Positions 57,329-64,000 of a stretch of 64,000 nucleotides of DNA are shown here, one piece after another. The stretch lies in contig JASANG010003185.1 of assembly GCA_030248215.1 (NCBI GenBank), positions 123,081 to 187,080 on the forward strand, given 5' to 3'. The stretch's first letter is position 1; each line of letters starts with the position of its first letter. Made by a program: the position numbers and the translations under genes. The notes below the pieces were generated by a model. That model searched no databases, was not told the origin of the DNA, and worked only from the letters and a program-made list of their open reading frames with translations. Source of the stretch: Enoplolaimus lenunculus. Its lineage: Eukaryota > Nematoda > Enoplea > Enoplida > Thoracostomopsidae.

Positions 57329-59068
57329 ACCATAAAAGCTGCTAATAACTTGAATATCATGATTAGCCTTCCATGACAAAGCAATGTATGGGTTATAGTT
57401 ATTAAGCCAACGATCAGCTTCAGTGATCCGCTTAGTAATTATTTTTCTCGCTGGATTACCTTCATCGAATTTAGTTCTAAGCCGAGTAGCAGAACACAAT
57501 GGTTTTGGCATATCAAATCTACATTGATTCGGAAATTTTCCTTCAAAACACGTTTTACAGTGCTTATGCACTTGCACCTCGGAAACAATCTTGTATAATT
57601 CAGGATTTTTATCTTTATCCGGCATAGTTGTAAAAACAAATTTATCCACCCATTCGCAAAATTTCTTTTCATCCTCGATTTTAGGTGCATTTTGAACCCA
57701 TAAAAACAAGTGAATATGCGGAGACCCTCTATTTTGAAATTCAACTCTCGCGAAATAATCAATAATTGTTCCAACAGGTTTTTTCTTGCCTTTTAAGATA
57801 AACTTTAAAAACCCTCGCCATCGTCTATAAAATAATTTTACAGCGATAACAGGATGTTTCTTCAAAAAGGTAGCTCTATCACACTCTGCCGCTTTTGTCT
57901 CCCAACTTGCATACATTTGCGCCCAAAATTCATGTGAATCAGCAGCAGATAAACTTATAAACCACATTGGTGGTCCAAGCAAATTAACTTTTGAAATTAG
58001 TACCCTTAACATTTTTCTCAAGTATGCGGAGTATCCGCGCATACTGCTCAAAAAAGCCAAACCATCTTCATAAACATCAGTCTTGATGTTTTCCGGCTTC
58101 AAATCAGCCACTGTAACAACACCTTGTTTAATTCGGAGCGCTATGTTAACACACTGCTTCAACTTCTCAAATTCTGATACGCACAAAGCGTAAAATAAAT
58201 AGCTAATATCATTCTGAAATCGATTGTCGAAACTTTCTAACCTCGTTTTAAAATACTGGCACGAACTCAAGTTACGATTTTCGTATAGCCCCCCTATACC
58301 ATAGGGAAATAACCATGGAAAACTTTTTGTTTCATACGGATGATTTATAAACATTGATGAAGGATGTCTATGATTACGCGGAAATGTCACTAGTTTTCCT
58401 TCTGAGATTAACGTTTTCAGGTCAACTTCCGGAAATACAACATCCGATTCCATCCAAATATGCTCATCCATCTCTTCCAAATGATCTATATTATAGTAAA
58501 ATTCTTCACAGATTTTAAATTTTAACCAATTTATTGTTTCCAAAACAGATTTCGTGCTGTACAACTTATTATTCCTATACAACCAATTCAACGCTGCAAG
58601 AACTTTTTCTGCTTTTACGACATGGTCTGCACACAAATGAAAAACTTTATCTTTCTCGGATTTTAAAATCACAGTATTAGAAAACATTTGCATAGGATTC
58701 ATAAATACAGTTTGGTTCAGCTGGCCAACATCTACAGGAAAATTAATTATGTGACCTCGTTCACCATACTGACCACCAGGTAAAACGAAAATTGTAAAAA
58801 ATGGATGACATAGAGATATTAGTCGCTTTTCAAGAATAGTAAGAGTACTTAAGCAGGGCGGAACAGGTCCAGGATCTAAATGTTTCTTATAATTCACGTC
58901 TCTATTTTTAAACAATTTACAGCAACGGTTACATTTTCGTGTAATTGTCACTTTTCCGGGATATATTCCTGAATAGAAATATACGTAAGTAGTGAGAAAA
59001 TGGGGGTTTGACGCCCTCCACCTCCACATGTGGAGGTGGAGGGAGTAGTGCACCACCCTCCTCCACAT
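57329..59068 (-). CDS. Helitron RepHel, N-terminal Rep part
   Basis: Residues 1-580 of an open frame that runs into the insertion (stop at 57311). CNRCC..LF and HLDPGPVPPCLS followed by LPGGQYGERGHIINFP are typical of the Helitron N-terminus. FARVEFQNRGSPHIHLFLWV (about 438-458) contains the HUH metal-binding motif (HIH). The first ~30 residues are encoded by the GGAGGTGG palindromes at 59013-59090 and are unlikely to be real, so the true start or an upstream exon is uncertain. The Helitron domain order Rep then helicase is preserved on the minus strand. Confidence 0.9.
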
Positions 59069-59090
59069 GTGGAGGTGGAGGAGGAGGTCA
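59013..59090. repeat. Two CATG-centred palindromes at the Helitron 5' side
   Basis: A perfect 30-bp palindrome, centred on CATG with arms CCCTCCACCTCCA, occupies 59013-59042. A second, partly matching one (CCTCCACATGTGGAGG core) lies at 59060-59080. The same TCCA-CATG-TGGA core is used twice, so one hairpin may have been duplicated. It lies between the structured repeat copy 1 and the Rep coding region and could mark the Helitron end, but a TC terminus was not established. Confidence 0.8.
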
Positions 59091-59099
59091 CAAATGGTT

Positions 59100-59233
59100 C
59101 ATCTTGCACTGGTCCACGGGGGATAATCCCCCGCCCAGCATGTAGCCAGACCACCCCATCGCCGTAGGGGCCGCGCCTGGTAGCTGTGCAAGCAGCCGCA
59201 GGTGATGGTCCTTGAAAGGACCGTTGGGATAAA
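59100..59233. repeat. Structured ~130-nt element, copy 1
   Basis: It matches copy 2 (62666-62797) at about nine of ten positions over the full length. On the minus strand it begins ATCCCAACGGTCCTTTCAAG and can form, in order, GGTCCTT/AAGGACC, an ACCTG-type stem enclosing GCTG/CAGC, CCCC/GGGG around TACGGCGAT, and GGGGATTATCCCC. It starts a few bases after the stop codon of the gene at 59242-59553. It is not a tRNA, 5S or snRNA that I recognise. Confidence 0.85.
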
Positions 59234-59241
59234 ATGTGTAT

Positions 59242-59553
59242 TTACTCAAACAGATAAAAAATGTATGCTTTGTGCTTCAGACAAAAAGTTGGAAATTTTT
59301 CAAACACTTTAAAAAACGCCTCACTGAAGGAGTTTCCCTTCTCTAGTTCCCTACAAATGCATTTAACTGTAAAAGTCATTTTCTGTCTTTCCTTTAAAAG
59401 TTGCATTAGGTTATGTTCTTGTTCTGATGGCCCATCTATGAATTCATCAGCAATTCTACAGTGTCGTCTATAAATTTTAACTTCAGCTTCCGCCCTTTTT
59501 ATTTCGGAATACATAAAGTCATTCAACACATAAACAATTAACTGTTGCCCCAT
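59242..59553 (-). CDS. Small helical protein of the Polinton, 103 residues
   Basis: Mostly charged and helical (YSEIKRAEAEVKIYRRHCRI, LMQLLKERQKMTFTVKCICR), ending in an aromatic-rich tail. I do not recognise the family. A TATAAAG sequence lies about 15 bp before the ATG, and the structured element copy 1 follows directly after the stop. It is the last Polinton gene before the Helitron. Confidence 0.55.
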   Translation of the reverse strand: MGQQLIVYVLNDFMYSEIKRAEAEVKIYRRHCRIADEFIDGPSEQEHNLMQLLKERQKMTFTVKCICRELEKGNSFSEAFFKVFEKFPTFCLKHKAYIFYLFE

Positions 59554-59636
59554 TTGACGTCTGAACTTTATAACAAAGAAAGTGAAAACTGATTTATTTT
59601 AAAGGTTTACTACCTTTATATAGTTTTTAAATAGCC

Positions 59637-59948
59637 TCATTTCATCAATGGCACCTGACAAAGTGTTTGTGCCTCAGCTGTTGTAAAGTAAATGTACGTA
59701 TTAAAGCTCTGTAATATATATGTTCCAACGGAACGGCATGCCTCATGTATCGTATAATTCAAAACATCATTACTAATTTCTGTGTTTGTTTTATAACATT
59801 GAATATAACTGCTTTGATAGCAGCAACTAATGTAACAACGCTTGGAAAGTGTGTAAGCATTACAATGGAATATACTCATTACAGTACCTAAAATTGTAGC
59901 AGCAGTAACAAATGAAAGTGTTAGTAATATAATTATTCTTTTATCCAT
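59637..59948 (-). CDS. Small membrane protein of the Polinton, 103 residues
   Basis: MDKR is followed by a hydrophobic stretch (residues about 5-27, IIILLTLSFVTAATILGTVM), then a cysteine-rich region (CYISCCYQSSYIQC). This fits a signal-anchored protein with disulfides. A promoter-like CTTAAAATGC box lies 24 bp upstream of the ATG. Small membrane proteins occur in many viruses and Polintons; the function here is unknown. Confidence 0.6.
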   Translation of the reverse strand: MDKRIIILLTLSFVTAATILGTVMSIFHCNAYTLSKRCYISCCYQSSYIQCYKTNTEISNDVLNYTIHEACRSVGTYILQSFNTYIYFTTAEAQTLCQVPLMK

Positions 59949-59971
59949 AGTTCACTTGTAGTAGAATTTTA

Positions 59972-59981
59972 GCATTTTAAG
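59972..59981 (-). promoter_or_regulatory. TTAAAAGC-type box (variant CTTAAAATGC)
   Basis: On the minus strand, 24 bp before the ATG of the small membrane protein. One extra T separates it from the consensus seen before the other genes. Confidence 0.5.
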
Positions 59982-61440
59982 AGCTTTTCCATCTTACTTC
60001 TTTGTTACCAGTTAAACTAAATTGTGCGGCATATTCTCCCATTGCAAACATAATAATAGCACTTTCTAACTCTTTTGCAAAATCAACCACCACTCGCACC
60101 TGACCATCATCTGGGTTTGATAAATAATTACAGTCACTACTATGGTCTTTACTCAAATCAATAAAAAAAATTTTGTATCCTCCATCAAACATATCCCTTC
60201 TAAATTCAATGTTATCGTTTTTAAAGTTCAAAGCATATATTGAGTTGTAAAACAAGCGCAAATTATTAAATTGCTTGCATGGTAAACCAACATTGCAAGG
60301 TAACCGGTCGTCATTCATGAAAAGTGTAAAGTTTGAAACATCTGGAAATGTGAAGTTAAACAAATTTTTGCTTGCAACCCCTGAATATGCTTCCTGTGAT
60401 ATTGACCAAATATATACACGGCGGGGAAGCCTTCCTTCAAACGCAATCCAATCAACGTTTTGGAGTCCTTTGTTTACGGCCAATGTATGACATCTATATC
60501 TTAGTGCGTGTACACTCATACCAGTGCTGTGTAATATTTTGTCTTGCAACTCAATAGCCTGTTTTGTCAACCTTGACTTTGCAACCTATAACTTAAACTC
60601 GTTTATTCGTATGACGTATGCTTTATCTTTAGCATGCAGTAATGGAAGTGAAGCAGGGTTTCTATAAAATTCAAACTCCAGTTTAGTTTTAGGAGGCAAA
60701 CATTTGGGTGGAAAGTATACGTCAAGCATCAACGGAAAGTATAATTCTAATCTTTCTGAAACTCCTACGTAAGCTGCTCTGTTTTCAGCACCGACATTTG
60801 ATCCATCTAATGCATCAAACGCATACGGTGTATCTAATGAGTACAACCCACCTGCTAAATATTGGTTTCGCTGCTGCGAACTCAACTGCATCATATTCAA
60901 CACATAACACATCCAAGCGTAATGCTTCTGATTAAAAGTTATTGGTTCATCATTTACTTTTAGTTGTACAGAAGAAAACAGTCCATACCCAAACATGTTA
61001 CAAGGTATTATCCTGTCATCAATAGTAATTGCGGTTCCATCTTTTTTAAATAGTTGTAATTCAATGTAGGCATACATATTTGAAAAATCAACACAATCAA
61101 ATGTACTTTCACTAATTTTGAACCTAAGAGCATCTTCTACATCGCTAGTAGGCAATGTTGTCTCACAAGCAACTTCAATTAATTGTGTTGACTGAATTGC
61201 TTGTTGAGTAGGGTATGGTTCTTCATACCATTTTAATTTTTGCAGTCCGCAATTAGCCATTTTACTTTTTCTTCTTTTTATCGTGGTGTTTCTTTTAAGA
61301 GTTTTTGGCTTTTTAACCATGGGTCGTTTTTTTGTGGTTTTACAAACTGTTTTACTTTTACAAGTTACTTTCTTCGTTGAGGTTTGTGGTTGCACTGCTG
61401 TTGTTAGCTTTGAAATAGTGTAGCACAGCGGGATAGCCAT
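59977..61440 (-). CDS. Polinton major capsid protein region
   Basis: Two consecutive reading frames cover a double jelly-roll capsid protein. The N-terminal part starts with about 60 basic residues (KKRPMVKKPKTLKRN and similar). It then has LRFKISESTFDCVDFSNMYA, LFSSVQLKVNDEPI and HYAWMCYVLNMM, the usual Polinton capsid landmarks. The C-terminal part includes LQNVDWIAFEGRLPRRVYIW, CKQFNNLRLFYN and VVDFAKELESAIIMFAMGEY. Capsid subunits would build an icosahedral shell. The region looks broken about once as it stands. A TTAAAAGC box lies 30 bp before the first ATG. Confidence 0.85.
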
Positions 61441-61468
61441 GTTAAAATAAAGTATTACTAATTGGCGC

Positions 61469-61478
61469 TGCTTTTAAG
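61469..61478 (-). promoter_or_regulatory. TTAAAAGC box before the capsid gene
   Basis: CTTAAAAGCA on the minus strand. Its GC ends 30 bp before the ATG at 61440. Confidence 0.6.
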
Positions 61479-61483
61479 CCTTT

Positions 61484-62092
61484 TTATGAAAAAAGTAGTC
61501 TTAATATAAATTTTGCACCGCTTGGGAACCTTACTACATTGAAGTTAATATCAACAATTTCAAAACTTAGTGTTTTGAACAAAATATTGTTTAGTTTGTG
61601 GTCTAATGTATTATTTTCAATAGGGATAACATGCAGCAACGGTTTGAGTTTTCCGTTTACTAATATTTCTGAAATAAAATTGCACATACCAAATGTTGGA
61701 GCATGTTGAGACAGATTCAGGTTACCGCTTGAAACATGAATTCCTTTTTTCAAGTGTTTCTTTTGGAAACCCAGTAAATTTGACATGTAATCTGAAAGTT
61801 TCAGCTCAGCGTTATTTTCACACGTAATCATCATGTTTTCGGCTTCAAGTTTGAAATTGATTTTCTGATGTACCCTATTCAAAACTGACAGTATGCGTTC
61901 CTCAGTATAATAACCTTCGCTGAAGGAAAAAGTATACCATTTTTTACCATTGCGGTATTGCAACAGATCTACTTTCACATTAATGTACTCAGTTGGCATG
62001 TGTATACCCAGAACTCTGACTTTTGTTGCGGCCAGTGGTGTTGGCAGCTCAACGGCCAAATCATTTAAACTGCATACAATTGTAACCTCCAT
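61484..62092 (-). CDS. Polinton penton-like minor capsid protein, 202 residues
   Basis: The frame is whole. The arrangement matches Polinton minor capsid proteins: TFSFSEGYYTEERILSVLN near residue 55, a LSDYMSNLLGFQKKHL segment near 98-114 (the LS..L..LLGF signature), a C-terminal NFISEILVNGKLKPLLHVIP, and a final FEIVDINFNVVRFPSGAKFI strand. Single jelly-roll penton proteins sit at the capsid vertices. It lies directly upstream of the capsid gene, the usual Polinton order. A box lies 25 bp before the ATG, inside the end of the TBP-like gene. Confidence 0.75.
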   Translation of the reverse strand: MEVTIVCSLNDLAVELPTPLAATKVRVLGIHMPTEYINVKVDLLQYRNGKKWYTFSFSEGYYTEERILSVLNRVHQKINFKLEAENMMITCENNAELKLSDYMSNLLGFQKKHLKKGIHVSSGNLNLSQHAPTFGMCNFISEILVNGKLKPLLHVIPIENNTLDHKLNNILFKTLSFEIVDINFNVVRFPSGAKFILRLLFS

Positions 62093-62101
62093 ATTTATTA
62101 A

Positions 62102-62632
62102 CTAAAGGGGTGACACGCTTTTAAGAATTTTTTGTATTAAACATGCAAATTCATTCAGTAAATTTATATTTCTACATCCCGTTATTACAATTTTACCACT
62201 AACATAAACTAATGCGGTGCAATTTGCAATTTTTAAAATCAAACTATTATGCATCTCAGCTTCATACTGCACATCACAATGATTTCTTAGTGAGTCATAT
62301 ATTTTGCTCAAATTCAACTTTCGGTTCACATCCACCAACCCAACTACATTCTGCATATGTAATGTGGGGGATTTATTGCAACAGTATCCAAGGTTTAATA
62401 ATGTGTGTACAGCAATGCTAAGGATTCTATCAGCATCATACAAACTGTTAACACCAACTAAAATAATTTTTCCACTGACAAACATCATTAATGTACCTCT
62501 TGGTAAAAATCTCCAGTATCCTTTCGCTCCCAAGGCATACTCAAAATCACCAATTTCAACGCTTAAGTGAAACAGATCTACTTCACATTCAAGTTTACTC
62601 GTGAAAGTCATGTTAGTAATTCTACACGCCAT
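62102..62632 (-). CDS. TATA-binding-protein-like protein, 176 residues
   Basis: Length and layout are those of the TBP core: two direct repeats of about 85-90 residues. Repeat 1 has GTLMMFVSGKIILVGVNSLYDADR (47-69). Repeat 2 opens with MQNVVGLVDVNRKLNLSKIY (93-112), the counterpart of QNMVG.CDV in TBP, and has ALVYVSGKIVITG (140-152), the FxSGKxVxTG hallmark. The N-terminus (ITNMTFTSKLECEVDLFHL) parallels the IVSTVNLDC..DL start of TBP. TBP bends promoter DNA and nucleates transcription initiation. No N-terminal extension. This gene is closely flanked by Polinton genes on the same strand, so it is element cargo rather than the host's own TBP; giant viruses are known to encode TBP relatives. 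Confidence in the fold is good without a search. Confidence 0.8.
   Translation of the reverse strand: MACRITNMTFTSKLECEVDLFHLSVEIGDFEYALGAKGYWRFLPRGTLMMFVSGKIILVGVNSLYDADRILSIAVHTLLNLGYCCNKSPTLHMQNVVGLVDVNRKLNLSKIYDSLRNHCDVQYEAEMHNSLILKIANCTALVYVSGKIVITGCRNINLLNEFACLIQKILKSVSPL
62116..62125 (-). promoter_or_regulatory. TTAAAAGC box before the minor capsid gene
   Basis: CTTAAAAGCG on the minus strand, 25 bp before the ATG at 62092. It lies within the final codons of the TBP-like gene. Confidence 0.6.
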
Positions 62633-62655
62633 GATTTCAGCTGTATATGTCTAAA

Positions 62656-62665
62656 CGCTTTTAAG
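62656..62665 (-). promoter_or_regulatory. TTAAAAGC box before the TBP-like gene
   Basis: CTTAAAAGCG on the minus strand, 25 bp before the ATG at 62632. It directly adjoins the end of structured element copy 2. Confidence 0.6.
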
Positions 62666-62797
62666 CATCTTGCAATTGTCCACGGGGGATAATCCCCAGC
62701 CCAGCATTATGCCAGACTACCCCATCGCCGTAGGGGCCGCACCTGGTAGCTGTGCAAGCAGCCTCAGGTGGTGGTCCTTGAAAGGACCGTTGGGATA
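62666..62797. repeat. Structured ~130-nt element, copy 2
   Basis: Second copy of the element at 59100-59233. It lies between the NADAR gene (ends 62845) and the TBP-like gene. Copy differences spare the predicted stems: GGTCCTT/AAGGACC, GCTG/CAGC, CCCC..GGGG and GGGGAT..ATCCCC are kept in both. It ends exactly where the promoter box of the next gene begins. Confidence 0.85.
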
Positions 62798-62844
62798 TGT
62801 ATTACTTGTTGTTATTATTCTGTAATTTCTTCTCTTAGTTTCAT

Positions 62845-63342
62845 TCACAGTCCACCCAATTTGTTTTCACCAGTCCGTTTATATAAATCTAATGCTTCAC
62901 TATCATAAATACTTTTGCCTATTCCCCAGTATTTGTCAAATTCACTTGCTTCAGCAATAATTGCTTGCCCTGTGCTAGCAACAGCTCGTCTCACATGAGC
63001 ATGTTGCTGTATTTTGGCGCGTAGGCCCATTTCCATTACATCCACGGCTACTGTTCTCCATGTTTCTTTATGAAATCCTTTGATCTCTTTAGCGTATTGC
63101 TTTTGCAATGAAGGTTTATAGGTGTTCATAATTTTATTCCATGTTTCAACGTCATTGAAAAATAATGCCTTTTCACTTTGATACCACTGTTCCACACAGT
63201 TGTATCTTGTTCCATTAATCTGCGCACCACAAATATTAAAGTTGCTAAATACGCTCCACCCTGATCTGAATAAAACCAAATCTTCTCCAGTAGTACTGGT
63301 ACAAAATTTTGTATGCTCCATTTTGAAATGACAAGTTTTCAT
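62845..63342 (-). CDS. NADAR-domain protein of the Polinton
   Basis: Up to 165 residues with NADAR (YbiA-like) landmarks in order: FRSGWSVFSNFNICG (25-39), YNCVEQWYQSEKALFF (47-62), WRTVAVDVMEMGLRAKIQQH (95-114), and TGQAIIAEASEFDKYWGIG (124-142) ending GENKLGG. NADAR enzymes cleave N-glycosidic bonds; members remove riboflavin intermediates, and some reverse ADP-ribosylation of guanine in DNA, a job linked to phage-host conflict. The role here is inferred. The box ATATAAAAGCA lies only 5 bp before the first ATG but 26 bp before the second (63321), so the second Met is the likelier start. Confidence 0.85.
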   Translation of the reverse strand: MKTCHFKMEHTKFCTSTTGEDLVLFRSGWSVFSNFNICGAQINGTRYNCVEQWYQSEKALFFNDVETWNKIMNTYKPSLQKQYAKEIKGFHKETWRTVAVDVMEMGLRAKIQQHAHVRRAVASTGQAIIAEASEFDKYWGIGKSIYDSEALDLYKRTGENKLGGL

Positions 63343-63345
63343 TTC

Positions 63346-63356
63346 TGCTTTTATAT
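63346..63356 (-). promoter_or_regulatory. TATAAAAGC box before the NADAR gene
   Basis: ATATAAAAGCA on the minus strand, 26 bp before the Met codon at 63321. It agrees with the TAAAAGC core of the other boxes. Confidence 0.55.
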
Positions 63357-63392
63357 TAAACTATTGCAATATAAACCACACAAGTGCTATTT

Positions 63393-63812
63393 CTATAATT
63401 TTTTCCAATTTAGCTTTGTTTCATTAATTATTCTTCCTCTACCAAAGGCAGCTTCTGGAACATGACGTAGCAGTGTTTTAAACTCTTCAGAATCAAGTGG
63501 TATGGGTGGTGAAAAATTTGCATCAGAAACAAAATATTTTACTAAATCAAATATATTTGACCCAACCCGTTTATCACCATATACTACTCTATTGTTTTCA
63601 TCTAATTTTACATGTTTTAAGTGGTCAATCATAAGCTTTGCTTTTGTTCTCATTGTTTTTGGAAACATATTCACGTCTACAATATCTGAGGATTCGTTAT
63701 GAAGCTGCACATGTATTGGACTTTTATTGGGTGTAATTGTTGGCTGGAATTTCGCTTTCTCCAACCAATCAGCTGGTACTACAGCCATCTTACGTGCCAT
63801 AATTTTTGTCAT
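63393..63812 (-). CDS. Conserved small Polinton protein, 139 residues
   Basis: A whole frame with VVPADWLEK near the start. The centre reads MFPKTMRTKAKLMIDHLKHV, then GDKRVGSNIFDLVKYFVSD. The C-terminal PIPLDSEEFKTLLRHVPEAA lies near RIINETKLNWKKL. From memory, proteins of this pattern accompany Polinton capsid genes; no biochemical function is known to me. It overlaps the preceding gene by about 20 bp in another frame, a compact virus-like arrangement. Starts at 63812 or at the Met a few codons later. Confidence 0.6.
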   Translation of the reverse strand: MTKIMARKMAVVPADWLEKAKFQPTITPNKSPIHVQLHNESSDIVDVNMFPKTMRTKAKLMIDHLKHVKLDENNRVVYGDKRVGSNIFDLVKYFVSDANFSPPIPLDSEEFKTLLRHVPEAAFGRGRIINETKLNWKKL

Positions 63813-64000
63813 AAAATTTAATCAAGTATTTATCAAGAACGGGCTTCAGTAGTTTTCGTTTCTGCGACAAACTAACGGTTTTGCTTGCTATTCTTTTAAG
63901 CTCTTTTGTGTTTTTATCAACATTGAAAGCAATTTCACTAAATGCATAGATTAAAGAAGCTGGAACATTATCAATTACAGCACTTATCAGTTTAGGAGGC
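63790..64000 (-). CDS. C-terminal part of a small Polinton protein, runs off the window
   Basis: Open from the right edge to TAA at 63790-63792. About 69 residues include SAVIDNVPASLIYAFSEIAF, then NVDKNTKELKRIASKTVSLS and QKRKLLKPVLDKYL. Short proteins with an 'SEIAxNV...LSxxQKxxL' pattern are common in Polintons and adintovirus-like elements, as I recall. The N-terminus is outside the window. Confidence 0.6.
   Translation of the reverse strand, partial: PPKLISAVIDNVPASLIYAFSEIAFNVDKNTKELKRIASKTVSLSQKRKLLKPVLDKYLIKFYDKNYGT

Larger units (their letters stand above)
59234..64000 (-). mobile_element. Polinton/Maverick, partial (continues past the right edge)
   Basis: A compact block with all genes on the minus strand, short spacers and no clear introns. 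It encodes a double jelly-roll type major capsid protein, a penton-like minor capsid protein, small membrane and helical proteins, a TBP-like protein, a NADAR protein and two small genes of the kind found in Polintons. DNA polymerase, integrase, protease and packaging ATPase are not in view and would lie to the right. Neither terminal inverted repeat was identified. Most frames are open, so the copy looks recent, with perhaps one or two breaks in the visible part. It abuts a Helitron on the left. Confidence 0.88.

Noticed and set aside
59100-62797. Structured repeat as tRNA, 5S rRNA, U-snRNA or true histone stem-loop
   Set aside because: No A/B boxes, Sm site or 5S features. The 16-nt hairpin matches the histone stem but its loop is TTCA, not the required pattern.

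Overview
The window looks like nuclear DNA of a nematode; I cannot name the species. Evidence: a three-exon cuticle collagen with the nematode N-terminal domain, a secreted protein with the nematode MIG-18-type fibronectin-I fold, and many dispersed tracts of TTAGGC, the nematode telomere unit. No rRNA, no canonical tRNA and no CRISPR array is seen. Spliceosomal introns of 1-3 kb, stuffed with small transposons, separate short exons. I rebuilt the host gene models from splice sites and codon phase.

Host genes, left to right: a MIG-18-like secreted protein (2859-4993, minus, open at both ends); the last four exons of a class I myosin tail (11342-15668, plus); a complete four-exon RGS protein of 159 residues (24009-30088, minus); a complete cuticle collagen of 328 residues (34402-37903, minus); and an unrecognised two-exon candidate (39867-41939, plus).

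Introns and spacers hold several families of short non-autonomous elements. Two related terminal-inverted-repeat (TIR) families, here T1 and T2, each carry short TTAGGC tracts in a fixed place and are flanked by 8-bp target duplications. Others are hAT-like elements beginning CAGGG or CAGG with CCGGAA-rich interiors, palindromic TA-flanked elements built from GAGTCAAATT, GAGTTA elements, a family ending in GTGACCCGAATAAG, large foldbacks, tRNA-like hairpins and several minisatellites.

The right 15 kb is different: compact, all on the minus strand, and made of mobile-element genes. From 49427 to 59068 lies a Helitron: a Rep/helicase coding region, cut between its two nuclease motifs by an 877-bp insertion flanked by a 5-bp repeat, followed in the same reading frame by a six-exon RPA70-like single-strand DNA-binding protein. 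From about 59.2 kb to the right edge lies part of a Polinton/Maverick: major capsid, penton-like minor capsid, small membrane and helical proteins, a NADAR protein, a TATA-binding-protein-like gene and two conserved small genes. Five of these genes carry the same TTAAAAGC-type box at a nearly constant distance before the start codon. Two copies of a strongly structured ~130-nt element follow two of the genes. A mobile element with its own TBP relative and its own TATA-like promoter box is the most interesting system here.
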